Shown here one piece after another: positions 25,506 to 34,272 of a DNA stretch of 64,000 nucleotides. The stretch comes from Acetobacter ghanensis (GTDB lineage Bacteria; Pseudomonadota; Alphaproteobacteria; Acetobacterales; Acetobacteraceae): contig NZ_LN609302.1 in NCBI RefSeq assembly GCF_001499675.1, positions 1,153,896-1,217,895 on the forward strand. Reading direction: 5' to 3'. The translations under genes and the position numbers were made by a program. The notes under the pieces were generated by a model that saw only the letters and a list, made by a program, of their open reading frames with translations, did not search any database and was not told the origin of the DNA. Numbering within the stretch: the first letter of the stretch is position 1; every line of letters starts with the position of its first letter.

Positions 25506-27530
25506 TCAGATGTCCAGCAGTTCATCAACCGAACGGGCGTGTTCCTGAATGAAGGCAAAGCGGAGTTCCGGCTTGCGGCCCATCAGGCTTTCCACCCGCT
25601 CACGCGTGCTCAATCGGTCTTCTGGCGGAGCAACCACACGCAGCAGCGTGCGGCTGCGAGGGTCCATTGTGGTTTCCTTCAGGTCTGCCGGAGGCATTTC
25701 GCCCAGACCTTTAAAGCGGGAGACATCAATCTTGCCTCGTTTTTTTGTCAGAACCGCCATTTTGCGTTCGCGGTCGGCATCGTCCATGGCGTAAACGCTG
25801 TGGGCACCTTGCGTTAGGCGGTACAGTGGCGGCTGGGCCAGATAGAGATGTCCATTGCGAATAAGTTCTGGCAGCTCACGGTAGAAGAACGTCATGAGTA
25901 GCGAAGCAATGTGCGCGCCGTCCACGTCTGCGTCAGTCATGATAATGACGCGGCCATAGCGCAGCTTGGCGAGTTCGAATCGGTCCCCCGACCCACAGCC
26001 CAGTGCTTCAATCAGGTCGCGTAGCTCCTGATTGGCGCGGAGTTTTTCTGTTGTGGCGCTGGCCACGTTCAGAATTTTGCCGCGCAGGGGCAGTACAGCC
26101 TGTGTCTCGCGGTTACGGGCCTGTTTGGCGGAGCCGCCAGCCGAGTCCCCTTCCACCAGAAAAATTTCGGTGTCCGGTGCATGTTCCTTGGTGCAGTCTG
26201 TCAGCTTGCCGGGCAGCCGCAGGCGGCGGGTCGCACTTTTGCGCGGCGTGTCTTTTTGCTCACGGCGGCGCAGGCGTTCTTCTGCCCGTTCAATGGCAAA
26301 ATTGAGCAGCGCATCGGCCTGTGGCGGGTTCTGGGCAAGCCAGTGGTCAAACCGGTCACGCAGGGCTGTTTCCAGCAGTTTGCTGGCCGCTGCTGTGGTC
26401 AGTTTTTCCTTGGTCTGGCCCTGAAACTGCGGGTCACGAATAAAAGCGGACAGGCGCGCCGCAATCATCCCCAGTATGTCTTCGGCCGTAATGCTGGCTG
26501 CTTTTTTTATGGATCTCTGGTCGCCCCATGCCCGCAAACCTTTGAGCAGTGCATTACGAAAACCGGTTTCGTGCGTGCCACCCTGCGGAGTCGGAATGGT
26601 GTTGCAGTATGAGATCAGCGAGGCCGCACCACTTTCCAGAAAAGCGACAGCCCACTCCACCTTGCCATTATCCGTACCATCGGGCTGTGGCGGCAGGGGG
26701 GCCTCCCCAGACCAGAATGGGGTCAGTAGGGGGGCGTTGGGGCCAAGTTCATCCGCCAGACTGTCTGCCAACCCACCGGGGAAGTGGAGAACAGCCTCCG
26801 TCGGGGAGTCATCCCCGGTTTTGATCAAAGACGGGTCACACGACCACCGGATGGTCACACCACGGAACAGGAAGGCTTTGGAGCGGCAGAGCTTATACAG
26901 CCGGGACGGTACAAAAACGTGCGTGCCAAAAATTTCCGGGTCAGGCTGGAATGTAATCTGCGTGCCGCGTCTGTTGGGGGCGGCTCCGGCTTTTTCCAAC
27001 GCAGTTACGGGTTTACCGCGCTCGTAGGATTGTTGCCACAGGGTACGGTCCCGCGCGATTTCCACATCCATGCGCGAAGACAGGGCATTAACCACGGATG
27101 ACCCAACGCCATGCAATCCGCCTGATGTGGCATAGGCTTTGCCAGAAAATTTACCACCCGCGTGCAGGGTGGTCAGAATGACTTCCAGCGCCGAGCGGTC
27201 GGGAAAACGGGGATGGGGGTCAACGGGAATTCCCCGACCATTATCGCGGACGGAGAGCCGGTTGTCCGGCGCCAGATGCACGTCAATGGTTGTGGCGTGG
27301 CCTGCTACGGCCTCATCCATTGCGTTATCAATAATTTCCGCCGCCAGATGGTGCAGAGCACCCTCATCTGTTCCGCCAATATACATGCCGGGCCTGCGTC
27401 GAACAGGCTCCAGCCCTTCCAGCACCTCAATGGCGCTGGCGTCATATGCATCGTTCTCCGGCCCTTTGGAGCGGGCCGAGGCGCTGGCGGATTTGCGGGA
27501 CGGTGTGGGGGCGGAAAACAGATCGCTCAT
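25506..27530 (-). CDS. parE: DNA topoisomerase IV subunit B
   Basis: ATPase subunit of topoisomerase IV, needed for chromosome decatenation; 674 residues. Seen: GHKL ATPase with IIDNAMDEAV near residue 90 and GLHGVGSSVVNALS, then the TOPRIM part with FLVEGDSAGGSAKQ and MTDADVDGAHI, and the PLRGKILNV segment. The length and lack of the insertion found in many GyrB proteins favour ParE. The minus-strand gene to its right (27.6 kb) reads in the same direction with a 94-base gap. Confidence 0.93.
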   Translation of the reverse strand: MSDLFSAPTPSRKSASASARSKGPENDAYDASAIEVLEGLEPVRRRPGMYIGGTDEGALHHLAAEIIDNAMDEAVAGHATTIDVHLAPDNRLSVRDNGRGIPVDPHPRFPDRSALEVILTTLHAGGKFSGKAYATSGGLHGVGSSVVNALSSRMDVEIARDRTLWQQSYERGKPVTALEKAGAAPNRRGTQITFQPDPEIFGTHVFVPSRLYKLCRSKAFLFRGVTIRWSCDPSLIKTGDDSPTEAVLHFPGGLADSLADELGPNAPLLTPFWSGEAPLPPQPDGTDNGKVEWAVAFLESGAASLISYCNTIPTPQGGTHETGFRNALLKGLRAWGDQRSIKKAASITAEDILGMIAARLSAFIRDPQFQGQTKEKLTTAAASKLLETALRDRFDHWLAQNPPQADALLNFAIERAEERLRRREQKDTPRKSATRRLRLPGKLTDCTKEHAPDTEIFLVEGDSAGGSAKQARNRETQAVLPLRGKILNVASATTEKLRANQELRDLIEALGCGSGDRFELAKLRYGRVIIMTDADVDGAHIASLLMTFFYRELPELIRNGHLYLAQPPLYRLTQGAHSVYAMDDADRERKMAVLTKKRGKIDVSRFKGLGEMPPADLKETTMDPRSRTLLRVVAPPEDRLSTRERVESLMGRKPELRFAFIQEHARSVDELLDI

Positions 27531-27624
27531 GCGGGAAGTCTGTCCCGCTTTGGCGTTGATTCGTCAAGCACCAGAGGCGGCTGGAGCATTAAAAGCCCTC
27601 TCTGCCGCCTGCGGTTGCTGGTCA

Positions 27625-28143
27625 TTACGCGGCCTTGTGGGTTGTCCGGCGGCGTGCGGGTGCGCGTGTTGTGGTCGGTGCGGCGCAGGTTTCGAACGAT
27701 GCAGGCTGGATCACATCCTTGGCATCGGAATAGTTGGAGAGGTCTTCTCCATTATCCAGAGCGTTCACTTCATCAAACATGGACATGCGCTGCTGGCAGA
27801 AGATGGTGCCAGACTGCAACCCGCGCTCGGACTGCACGTTGGCGAGCTGGGTAATGTAGTCATCATGCTCACGCTGGGCGCTGCGGCCGTAGGTGGAGCG
27901 GAAATAGCCGTTCAGCTTGTCTTCCTCATTCAGCAGAACTGTGCGGAACTTGGCGACAAACGCGTTGTAGCGATCCTGCGCACTGCAGGAGAGGGCCGTA
28001 ACCATCAGCTCGCTTTTAAGGCCCTGCACGTTGAATGCTTCATGCGCGGGGGAATGGCCGCACGGACTGGCGGCAAAAGTAACGGAACCATGCAGAACGC
28101 CTGCGGTAAGAACACCCGCGGCAAAAAGACGGGAAAGGAACAT
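27625..28143 (-). CDS. secreted four-cysteine protein of unknown function
   Basis: 172 residues with a clear signal peptide (about 1-25, ending FAASP). The mature part has four cysteines at 28, 53, 116 and 153, which could form two disulfides in the periplasm. The middle is helical (SELMVTAL, DRYNAFVAKFR, HDDYITQLANVQ), and the tail is basic and threonine-rich (RAPARRRTTHK). GGAGG lies about eight bases before the ATG. I do not recognise a family; conserved proteins of this type occur among acetic acid bacteria. No neighbour gives a functional clue. Confidence 0.7.
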   Translation of the reverse strand: MFLSRLFAAGVLTAGVLHGSVTFAASPCGHSPAHEAFNVQGLKSELMVTALSCSAQDRYNAFVAKFRTVLLNEEDKLNGYFRSTYGRSAQREHDDYITQLANVQSERGLQSGTIFCQQRMSMFDEVNALDNGEDLSNYSDAKDVIQPASFETCAAPTTTRAPARRRTTHKAA

Positions 28144-28515
28144 ACGGTAGGACCTCCGACAGATGCTGCTGAACGCAATAGCCTATTCGGGCAGGAAAGA
28201 AACGGCTTAATTTGTCATACCGTCATTTCCAGGCAGGGGGCACATGGTCGGATAACGCATACATCGCCATGTCTTGCCCCTGCTGCGGTAGAATTGTGTT
28301 GTGGCAAAACGATGTTTTTACCCCGACCTGCCTGTAAACAGAGAGGCAGGGGTGCCAAAAGGAGCTGTCAGTGCCCCTTTCTTCCTGTAGCGGGATGATT
28401 TAAAGGCAATGACGACTCATGCAGCGTATGGCGTGCCGTGCTGGCTTTGCCGGTGGGTAGGCCCAACCCTTTAACCAATATGGAACGCGCTGGGTTTATG
28501 GTTGTATTAACAAGA
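28144..28515. other. 372-base intergenic region with two hairpins
   Basis: No coding sequence is convincing here. It separates two divergent exported-protein genes and so must hold both promoters. A long imperfect hairpin spans 28234-28282: CAGGGG/CCCCTG and ACATGG/CCATGT, separated by a small internal loop. A second, CCTGCCT/AGGCAGG, lies at 28327-28350. Neither is followed by a T run. They may be leader structures or part of an unrecognised small RNA. Confidence 0.5.
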
Positions 28516-29073
28516 ATGAAGCGGAGCTGTGGAGTGCGCTTACGAGGAATTGCCGGGCTGACGCTAACTGCTGGCATGCTTGCCGGCTGCGCGACAACCG
28601 TGGGCCCTGTTCATGTCGGATCTCCCAATCCGTTTGGGTATCTCAAAAGGTCTGCCGTGTGCAGCACAACCCCCATCAAGAAAGAGGCTGACGGCCAGCT
28701 TTCCACCACCATGACGGTCCGCTCGGATGACGGGCTGTGCGAGGTGCTTGTCTCCCAGCCCAATGGCAAACCCTACCTGTCTTTTGGTGTGGCGCCCGCC
28801 CCCGAGCATGGCAAGGCGTTCCTCTACACGCTGGATAACGACACGCACGTAACCTACACGCCCACACAGGGCTATGCAGGACAGGACAAGTTTACGGTTA
28901 TTCTTATTCCCGGTCCGGGGCAGCAGCGTACCCGTCTGACGGTAACCGCTCAGGTGGACGCAACTGGTGTGTTTGTTCCACACCCGGCTGTTACGGCTCC
29001 CACTCCGGCAGAACCGGAAAAGAAAGCTGTAACCAAGCGGGCTTCCCGCCCGGCTAAAGCCAGCAAAAACTGA
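28516..29073 (+). CDS. predicted lipoprotein with a cadherin-like/Ig-like module
   Basis: 185-residue exported protein. The signal sequence ends in the lipobox LAGC, with lipidated Cys25. The middle carries VTYTPTQGYAGQDKFTVI, typical of the beta-sandwich repeat found in cadherin-like and big surface proteins. The C-terminal 40 residues are rich in Pro, Ala and Lys. A longer open frame upstream is ignored because the ATG at 28516 starts a good signal peptide. Function is unknown; a structural or adhesive envelope role is possible. A strong bidirectional terminator lies 20 bases after the stop. Confidence 0.75.
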   Translation: MKRSCGVRLRGIAGLTLTAGMLAGCATTVGPVHVGSPNPFGYLKRSAVCSTTPIKKEADGQLSTTMTVRSDDGLCEVLVSQPNGKPYLSFGVAPAPEHGKAFLYTLDNDTHVTYTPTQGYAGQDKFTVILIPGPGQQRTRLTVTAQVDATGVFVPHPAVTAPTPAEPEKKAVTKRASRPAKASKN

Positions 29074-29092
29074 GCAGCCGTTACAGGCTTGC

Positions 29093-29131
29093 AAAAAAAG
29101 CGGTGTCGTTTAATGCGGCACCGCTTTTTTT
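29093..29131. terminator. bidirectional terminator between the lipoprotein and the Rrf2 regulator genes
   Basis: An A run (29093-29099) precedes the stem AGCGGTGTCG (29099-29108), which pairs with CGGCACCGCT (29116-29125); one pair is a wobble, and the loop has seven bases. Seven T follow (29125-29131). It can act on both strands and separates two convergent genes. Confidence 0.88.
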
Positions 29132-29161
29132 ATGCCCGTTGAAACGGGCAAACACTAAAGG

Positions 29162-29611
29162 TCAGATGGAAAACGTGATAGGCTCGCTTTGTGGCCGTTT
29201 GAGCCCGGCTTCTTCCGCCTGACGGACCAGTTCGTCCAGCGTGGTCTGGCGCATCTGTTCCGTCAGCTTAGTATCAAACTCACTCCAGCAGGGTTCAATA
29301 ACCTTGTGAAAGAGCGGGCCTTTAGGGCCTTCGCTGCCTTCGGAGTCATCGTTCAGAACAGCTTCAATAATGTTAATCAGGGAGACATCGCGCCGGGGGC
29401 GACCCAGCCGGTAACCTCCACGGGGGCCGCGAATGCTTTCCAGCAGTCCAGAGCGTGAGAGAGCCTGAAGCAATGGTTCAATTCCCCGGCGCGCCAGACC
29501 AGAGCGCTCGGCAATATCCGCAGCACTGACTGCGTTGGAGCGTCCCGCGTGGAAAGCAACGTCCAGCATGATGAGAACAGCGGTCATTGCTCTGTCACGA
29601 CGAAGAATCAT
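29162..29611 (-). CDS. Rrf2-family transcriptional regulator
   Basis: 149 residues. N-terminal winged helix-turn-helix with VSAADIAERSGLARRGIEPLLQAL and the wing RGPRGGYRLGRP, the Rrf2 signature. IscR uses three cysteines for an iron-sulfur cluster, but only one is present here (EPCWSEF near residue 108), so it is probably not an IscR. It is divergent from cysK; in Gram-positive bacteria the Rrf2 member CymR controls cysteine synthesis through CysK. A similar local control of cysK is a reasonable guess, not shown. The inverted repeat at 29695 is the best operator candidate. Confidence 0.83.
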   Translation of the reverse strand: MILRRDRAMTAVLIMLDVAFHAGRSNAVSAADIAERSGLARRGIEPLLQALSRSGLLESIRGPRGGYRLGRPRRDVSLINIIEAVLNDDSEGSEGPKGPLFHKVIEPCWSEFDTKLTEQMRQTTLDELVRQAEEAGLKRPQSEPITFSI

Positions 29612-29694
29612 GCTCGAGGTCCTTCCTGCTTGCTTACGGTCTGGCCTATGCGGTGCCAGCCTTGCTGTGTTGAGTGCTTATAGCAGGGGAATGC

Positions 29695-29747
29695 CTGTTT
29701 ATCTACGTTGGAAATTCGTATTATAAGACTGTTGAACAGATAAACAG
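29695..29747. promoter_or_regulatory. inverted repeat around the presumed cysK promoter
   Basis: CTGTTTATCT (29695-29704) and AGATAAACAG (29738-29747) are perfect inverted copies separated by 33 bases. The spacer contains TTATAA (a possible -10 box), and the left arm overlaps a possible -35. Within and around the right arm, CTGTTGAACAG and ACTGTT...AACAGT make further short inverted repeats. The right arm lies just before the cysK ribosome binding site. Confidence 0.5.
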
Positions 29748-29763
29748 TTCAGGTAGGGACCAA

Positions 29764-30750
29764 ATGCCATCAACAACGCACGATAACGGGGGATACGGCT
29801 TTGCAGCACCTCGTGGGAGAGTTTACGACTCGGTTTTGAATGTGGTGGGTGGAACACCTCTGGTCGCACTGCCGCGTATTACGAACGAAGATAAACTGAC
29901 AAGCCGGGTGCTGCTGAAGCTGGAATTTTTTAACCCGCTCGGTTCAGTCAAGGACAGAATCGGCACGGCCATGGTGCTGGATGCCGAGCGCAAGGGCAAG
30001 ATTGTTCCGGGCCGGACGCTGCTGGTGGAGCCGACCTCGGGCAATACGGGTATTTCTCTGGCTTTTGTTGCCGCCGCGCGTGGCTATAGGCTGATTGTGA
30101 CCATGCCAGAAGGGGCCTCCATAGAACGCCGTCGTATGGTGCGGTTGATGGATGCGCAGGTGGAACTGACCCCGGCGCGCCTTGGCATGGCAGGCGCTAT
30201 TGCCCGCGCGAATGAAATTCTGGCCGAAACACCAGATGCCTGGATGCCTGACCAGTTTGATAATCCGGCAAACCCGGCCGTTCATGCAGCGACTACGGCA
30301 GAAGAAATTTGGGAAGATACGGCTGGCAAGGTCGATATTATTGTGGCTGGTGTAGGCACAGGTGGTACCGCCACAGGCATTGCAGAAGCCCTTAAACCCC
30401 GGCGTAAGGGGATTCAGGTCTTTGGTGTGGAGCCGGCAGAAAGCGCTATTCTGAATGGTGATGAGCCCGGTCCTCACGGTATTCAGGGCATTGGTCCGGG
30501 TTTTTGCCCGGCAACACTGCACCTCAAGTCTCTGGATGGTGTGCTGACTGTTTCTGAACGCGAGGCGATTGCTGCTGCCCGCCGGTGTGCGCGGATAGAT
30601 GGTATTCCCGTTGGTATTTCCTCCGGGGCGGCACTCCATGCTGCTTTGCTGCTGGCGCGGAAAAAGGAAAATGAAGGCAAGACCATTGTTGCCATAGCGC
30701 CATCGTTTGCAGAGCGTTACCTCTCCACATCTCTGTTCTCTGGTCTGTAG
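29764..30750 (+). CDS. cysK: cysteine synthase A (O-acetylserine sulfhydrylase)
   Basis: PLP enzyme making cysteine from O-acetylserine and sulfide; 328 residues. Seen: the PLP lysine in NPLGSVKDR near residue 60, the serine-loop PTSGNTGIS near residue 88, and GTGGTATGI binding the PLP phosphate near residue 195. The start is taken at 29764, with AGGTAGGG before it; the open frame extends 30 codons further, but those residues do not resemble the family. It is divergent from the Rrf2 regulator and ends before a strong terminator. Confidence 0.93.
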   Translation: MPSTTHDNGGYGFAAPRGRVYDSVLNVVGGTPLVALPRITNEDKLTSRVLLKLEFFNPLGSVKDRIGTAMVLDAERKGKIVPGRTLLVEPTSGNTGISLAFVAAARGYRLIVTMPEGASIERRRMVRLMDAQVELTPARLGMAGAIARANEILAETPDAWMPDQFDNPANPAVHAATTAEEIWEDTAGKVDIIVAGVGTGGTATGIAEALKPRRKGIQVFGVEPAESAILNGDEPGPHGIQGIGPGFCPATLHLKSLDGVLTVSEREAIAAARRCARIDGIPVGISSGAALHAALLLARKKENEGKTIVAIAPSFAERYLSTSLFSGL

Positions 30751-30771
30751 GCACCTGCGGGCACGAGGCAT

Positions 30772-30802
30772 AAAAAAAGCCGCCTTACTGGCGGGCTTTT
30801 TT
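30772..30802. terminator. bidirectional terminator between cysK and the OmpA-family gene
   Basis: Seven A precede a stem AGCC-GCC / GGC-G-GGCT with one bulged G and a TTACT loop, and T run follows (about 30797-30802). It serves both convergent genes. Confidence 0.82.
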
Positions 30803-30823
30803 AGGGGCAGACAAGACTGCCAA

Positions 30824-31981
30824 TTAACGGAAAATAATTTCCACGCGCCGATTCTGGGCTTCCTTGGTGTTCGGGCCAGTCTGCACCAGTGGGTGGGTAT
30901 CGCCGTAGCCATGAATATCAATGGTGGACCCTGCAATCCCGTCACGCATCAGCTCGGCTTTAACAACCGTTGCGCGGCGGATTGAGAGCTTCATGTTGTA
31001 TTCCTCACCCGCTTTTTCGCCCGGATGAGCGGATGAGTTATCCGTGTAACCAGAGACGGTAATGCGGGTCAGGGCTACATGGGCTGCGGCCTGTGCAGCT
31101 TCGTTCACAATGGAACGCGCTCTGTCCGTCAGCTCCGTTTTGTCCCAGTCAAAAAAGACCAGATAGCTGCGTGCCGCCAGCGGGGCGGGAGCCACGGAAG
31201 CTGCGGCAGGTGGAGGCGGAGGCGGTGCGGGGTTAAATTCGTAACGCAACCCAAGCATCATGGAATGGTTGAAGTCTGTGACGGTCTTATGGCTGCCGCT
31301 TATGGTCTCTGTCCCAGCCAGCGCCTGTGTTCCACCAATATTGCCCGTGGAAGTCACGGTGTGGGACTGCGGGCCAAACATGGTCCAGAACCGGTATTCC
31401 GCCGTGGCAGACAGGCCAACAACCCACGGAACGGGGAAGGAAAGACCAAAGATGCCCTGATAGGTGGCGTTGCCGTAGGTGCCGCCAATATGCTGCGATG
31501 TGACACCGCCAGAAGCATTGTGGCCAATGAGTGAGGCATTGGTGGATGTCCACCCATAGCCAACACCCGCCCCGAAGTAGGGGAACAGCCACGGCTTGCC
31601 AATATCCAGATCAAACAGGGCGTTGACCATGACGCCATAGGTCTGGCGGCGGCCGTCTCCCTTTGTCGCCATGGTGTTGGTTACAAGGCGATTGTAATCC
31701 ATGTTGCGGTAGTCGCCTTCGACCTCAACACGGAAACCGTTGCCAAGGCCCCAGCCGACCGAGCCGATTCCAACAGCGCCAGTCTTCCAGCGGTCCCGGC
31801 CATCCGGGAAGTTGGCCGTGCTTTTGACGCGCTGGTCCTGGTTAAGGGAGGCACCACCCTCTCCAGCAATATAAAGCCCCTGAACAGGCTGTGCATGCAC
31901 GGAGACGGCCGACAGCAGGAGGCCCGCCGCAAGCGGCGCAGAAAGCAGCGTTTGCGCAAGCAGTATCCGGCGCGGCTTCAT
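30824..31981 (-). CDS. outer-membrane protein with C-terminal OmpA domain
   Basis: 385 residues. A signal peptide (about 1-30, ending VSVHAQ) is followed by a beta-barrel domain of eight-strand type (about 31-240), a hinge of prolines and alanines (PAPPPPPPAAA) and an OmpA-like peptidoglycan-binding domain: TVSGYTDNS, SIRRATVVKAEL and the final NRRVEIIF. It should tether outer membrane to wall. The start at 31981 gives the signal peptide; the 52 upstream codons are ignored. It is a plausible major outer-membrane protein of the organism. Confidence 0.9.
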   Translation of the reverse strand: MKPRRILLAQTLLSAPLAAGLLLSAVSVHAQPVQGLYIAGEGGASLNQDQRVKSTANFPDGRDRWKTGAVGIGSVGWGLGNGFRVEVEGDYRNMDYNRLVTNTMATKGDGRRQTYGVMVNALFDLDIGKPWLFPYFGAGVGYGWTSTNASLIGHNASGGVTSQHIGGTYGNATYQGIFGLSFPVPWVVGLSATAEYRFWTMFGPQSHTVTSTGNIGGTQALAGTETISGSHKTVTDFNHSMMLGLRYEFNPAPPPPPPAAASVAPAPLAARSYLVFFDWDKTELTDRARSIVNEAAQAAAHVALTRITVSGYTDNSSAHPGEKAGEEYNMKLSIRRATVVKAELMRDGIAGSTIDIHGYGDTHPLVQTGPNTKEAQNRRVEIIFR

Positions 31982-32183
31982 GGTCTTCTCCCTGCTGTGG
32001 CAAAGGTTGTGCGATACATCACGTATGGCGTTTGATGGTACGAGGGCACACATGCCTGCTTTCTTTGCTGTAAAGTTGTGTATGACGCAACAGGCAGAAG
32101 CCAGACTTTTCCCAAAGTTGTGGTTTTTATGCGTCATAAATACCGCAGGCGTGTGGGTTAAGCCACAATACCTACCTTTCTTG

Positions 32184-32525
32184 TCAGATCAGTATTGCTT
32201 CAAACGGAGGGCTGAAATCTGAAGATTCAATTTCCAGCACCCATAAATCAGGGTCGTATTTGAGTTGTCGGTCAACATAGGCCTGAATCTGGTCAGCAGG
32301 GACTGGGGTTGTACCTGTACCACGGAGCCATGCGGCCTCTCCCTCCGCTGTGCGGGTCTGGGATAGGACGACGCCATCTCCGTTGCGTCCGGCCAGCACA
32401 ACTAGAATCCCTCCTGCATCGGGGTCTCCTTTACGCAGCAGCATGGCCGAGCGTCCATCCAGCCCGGACTGGCGGAGCAGGGCACGGGCGACAAGGTCGG
32501 TACGCAGGCGTGGGGGGGATGTCAT
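32184..32525 (-). CDS. DUF1491-family protein
   Basis: 113 residues. Matches the DUF1491 pattern: RTDLVARALLRQ at the start, LLRKGDPDAGGILVVL, then AYVDRQLKYDPDLWVLEIE near the end. These proteins are small, cytosolic and of unknown function, and are common in alphaproteobacteria. It is the last gene of the gltX-DUF1491 directon, starting nine bases after the S41 protease stop. A run of seven G at 32512-32518 near the start is intact. Confidence 0.85.
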   Translation of the reverse strand: MTSPPRLRTDLVARALLRQSGLDGRSAMLLRKGDPDAGGILVVLAGRNGDGVVLSQTRTAEGEAAWLRGTGTTPVPADQIQAYVDRQLKYDPDLWVLEIESSDFSPPFEAILI

Positions 32526-32534
32526 ATCAGGCCT

Positions 32535-34272
32535 TTATGGTGCGGCGGAAAGCTGTGCGGCGGGAGCTGCATCGTCCGGAATGGCTGCGATGGCAGTCTT
32601 GTACCATGCCGGATGGTTTATAAGGTCCCGTGCGACACTAATGTCGCGGTCATTACCCAGTGCAGCCGGGCAGGCCTTGCGAATGGCCAGAATATTGGGA
32701 ACCGTAAGCGGGTAACGGGCTGCGCGGGAGGCTGTTATGGCGGCCTGGTTGGCCAGCCTGCCACTGGCAAGCGTATGCAGGGCGCGGTTGGTATCGGCTT
32801 CGCCCAGACTGGTGCAGACCTGCGGCATCACCCCCAGCCCCTGCAGGGGCCAGTGCAGGGGCGCAATGACACGGCTCCACGTCACAAACAGTTCTCCCTC
32901 ATCCGGCAGTTGGGCCACGGTCTGCACCAGCCCTTTGCCCAATGTGGCGCTGCCAATGACAACGGCGCGTCGGTGGTCGGCCAGTGCTGCGGCCAGAATT
33001 TCTGCCGCACTGGCGGTGCGGCCATCCACCAGAACGGCAATGGGCAGACCGTTGGTCATGTCGCCACCCTGTACAGCCCATATATGGTTGGATTGCGGGT
33101 CGCGCCCACTGGTTACAGCGGCCACACCGTGGTCCAGCAGCAGGGCCGCAGCGGTTACCGCCTGTTGCAGCACGCCCCCCCTGTTGCCGCGCAGATCTAT
33201 GATGAGGCCACGCAAATTTTTGTCCTGCGTTGCCTGATCCAGATACTGGCTCATTTCCTCCGCAGTGTCGGAGGAAAAAGCAGTAACGCGCAGCACCACA
33301 ATGGGGCCGCTAACAAAGGCGAACACGGTTTCTGGCGGCACTTTGGCGCGCCGTAGGGTGACTGTATGCGCACGGCGCTGCCCGGGGGACAGCAGGCGTA
33401 GCATAAGAGCGCTATCCTCCGGCCCGCGAAGCCACTCCGTGACCGTGGCGGCAGACTGACCGGTTGTGGACTGGCTGTTGACGGCAAGCACCCGGTCGCC
33501 GGTATCAATTTCCGACGTCCATGCAGGGCCGTTCGCGTTAATGGCGGACACCACAATATACCGCCCGTTCTGGGCCAGTGTGATGCCTGCATCGGCTTCC
33601 CCCCGGTTCGGGCCTCGCGGTCCGTGCTGGCGGAAGACGGGCCTATGTAGCGGGAGTAGGGGTCCAGATGGTTGAACAGCTCATCAAAAAACGCCTGCAA
33701 CAGATCATCACGCTCGGCGGCGTGTACGGCTGTGGAGTGGGCGCGTGCCGCTTCCAGAAAATCGGTCGCCAGTTTGGCCCATTCATCCGTGCTGTCCGCA
33801 GGGGGGCGGTGCGGGAGAGCAGGGGTTGGGGGCCAGCCAGCAGTTGAATGTTAGCCCCACGGGAATCGAAGGTTAGCGTAGGGTCCAGCGCAGTCAGGCA
33901 CCCAAGCCCCCATAGGGTAAAGTCCCTGCTGCTATGAGGCTCAAGTGTGCGAGGACCCAAAAATTCCAGAGCTGTCGCAATAACAGAATGCACCAAGGGC
34001 ATATCCACAGCCGGAGGCTGCGGAGGGGGCGGGGCATCTGGCTGTGATGGCGGGTTTGCCGCGCTTGGGGGCGCAACGGTCGCATCCGCAGTGGTTGGCG
34101 CAGGTTGGGGGGTTGCCGGGGGCGGGTTGGGCACGGCTGGTCCGCTGCTGCTTTGGGCGTGCAGGGGTGTTGGCTGACACAGGAGCAGGATGGCCAGCAT
34201 GACTCCGGGCAAGTGCAACTGATGCTGCACAATGGCGCGAACATAGTAGCGGAACGGGAGTTCAGCACGCAT
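32535..34272 (-). pseudogene. S41 carboxy-terminal processing protease, broken by two single-base frameshifts
   Basis: Three overlapping minus-strand frames join into one CtpA-type protease. The N-terminal frame begins at ATG 34272, eleven bases inside the rnr end, with a signal peptide (ending LHAQ) and a proline-rich region. It loses frame at the C6 run 33806-33801. The second frame carries LLQAFFDELFNHLDPYSRYIG (a typical S41 feature; shown here only in outline) and loses frame at the G6 run 33604-33599. The last frame holds the PDZ domain and the protease core with DGRTASAAEI (Ser) and LGKGLVQT (Lys), both intact. Restoring one base in each run gives a continuous protein of about 580 residues. 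It could be a recent pseudogene or a sequencing error. Confidence 0.8.

Noticed and set aside
27139..28398. A 419-codon plus-strand open frame running over parE and the four-cysteine protein gene
   Set aside because: It crosses two recognisable minus-strand genes and has no family-like segment.
33599..33806. Programmed -1 frameshifting in the S41 protease
   Set aside because: The runs are simple homopolymers, not a slippery heptamer with a downstream structure, and two programmed shifts in one gene would be exceptional. Tract shortening or sequencing error is simpler.
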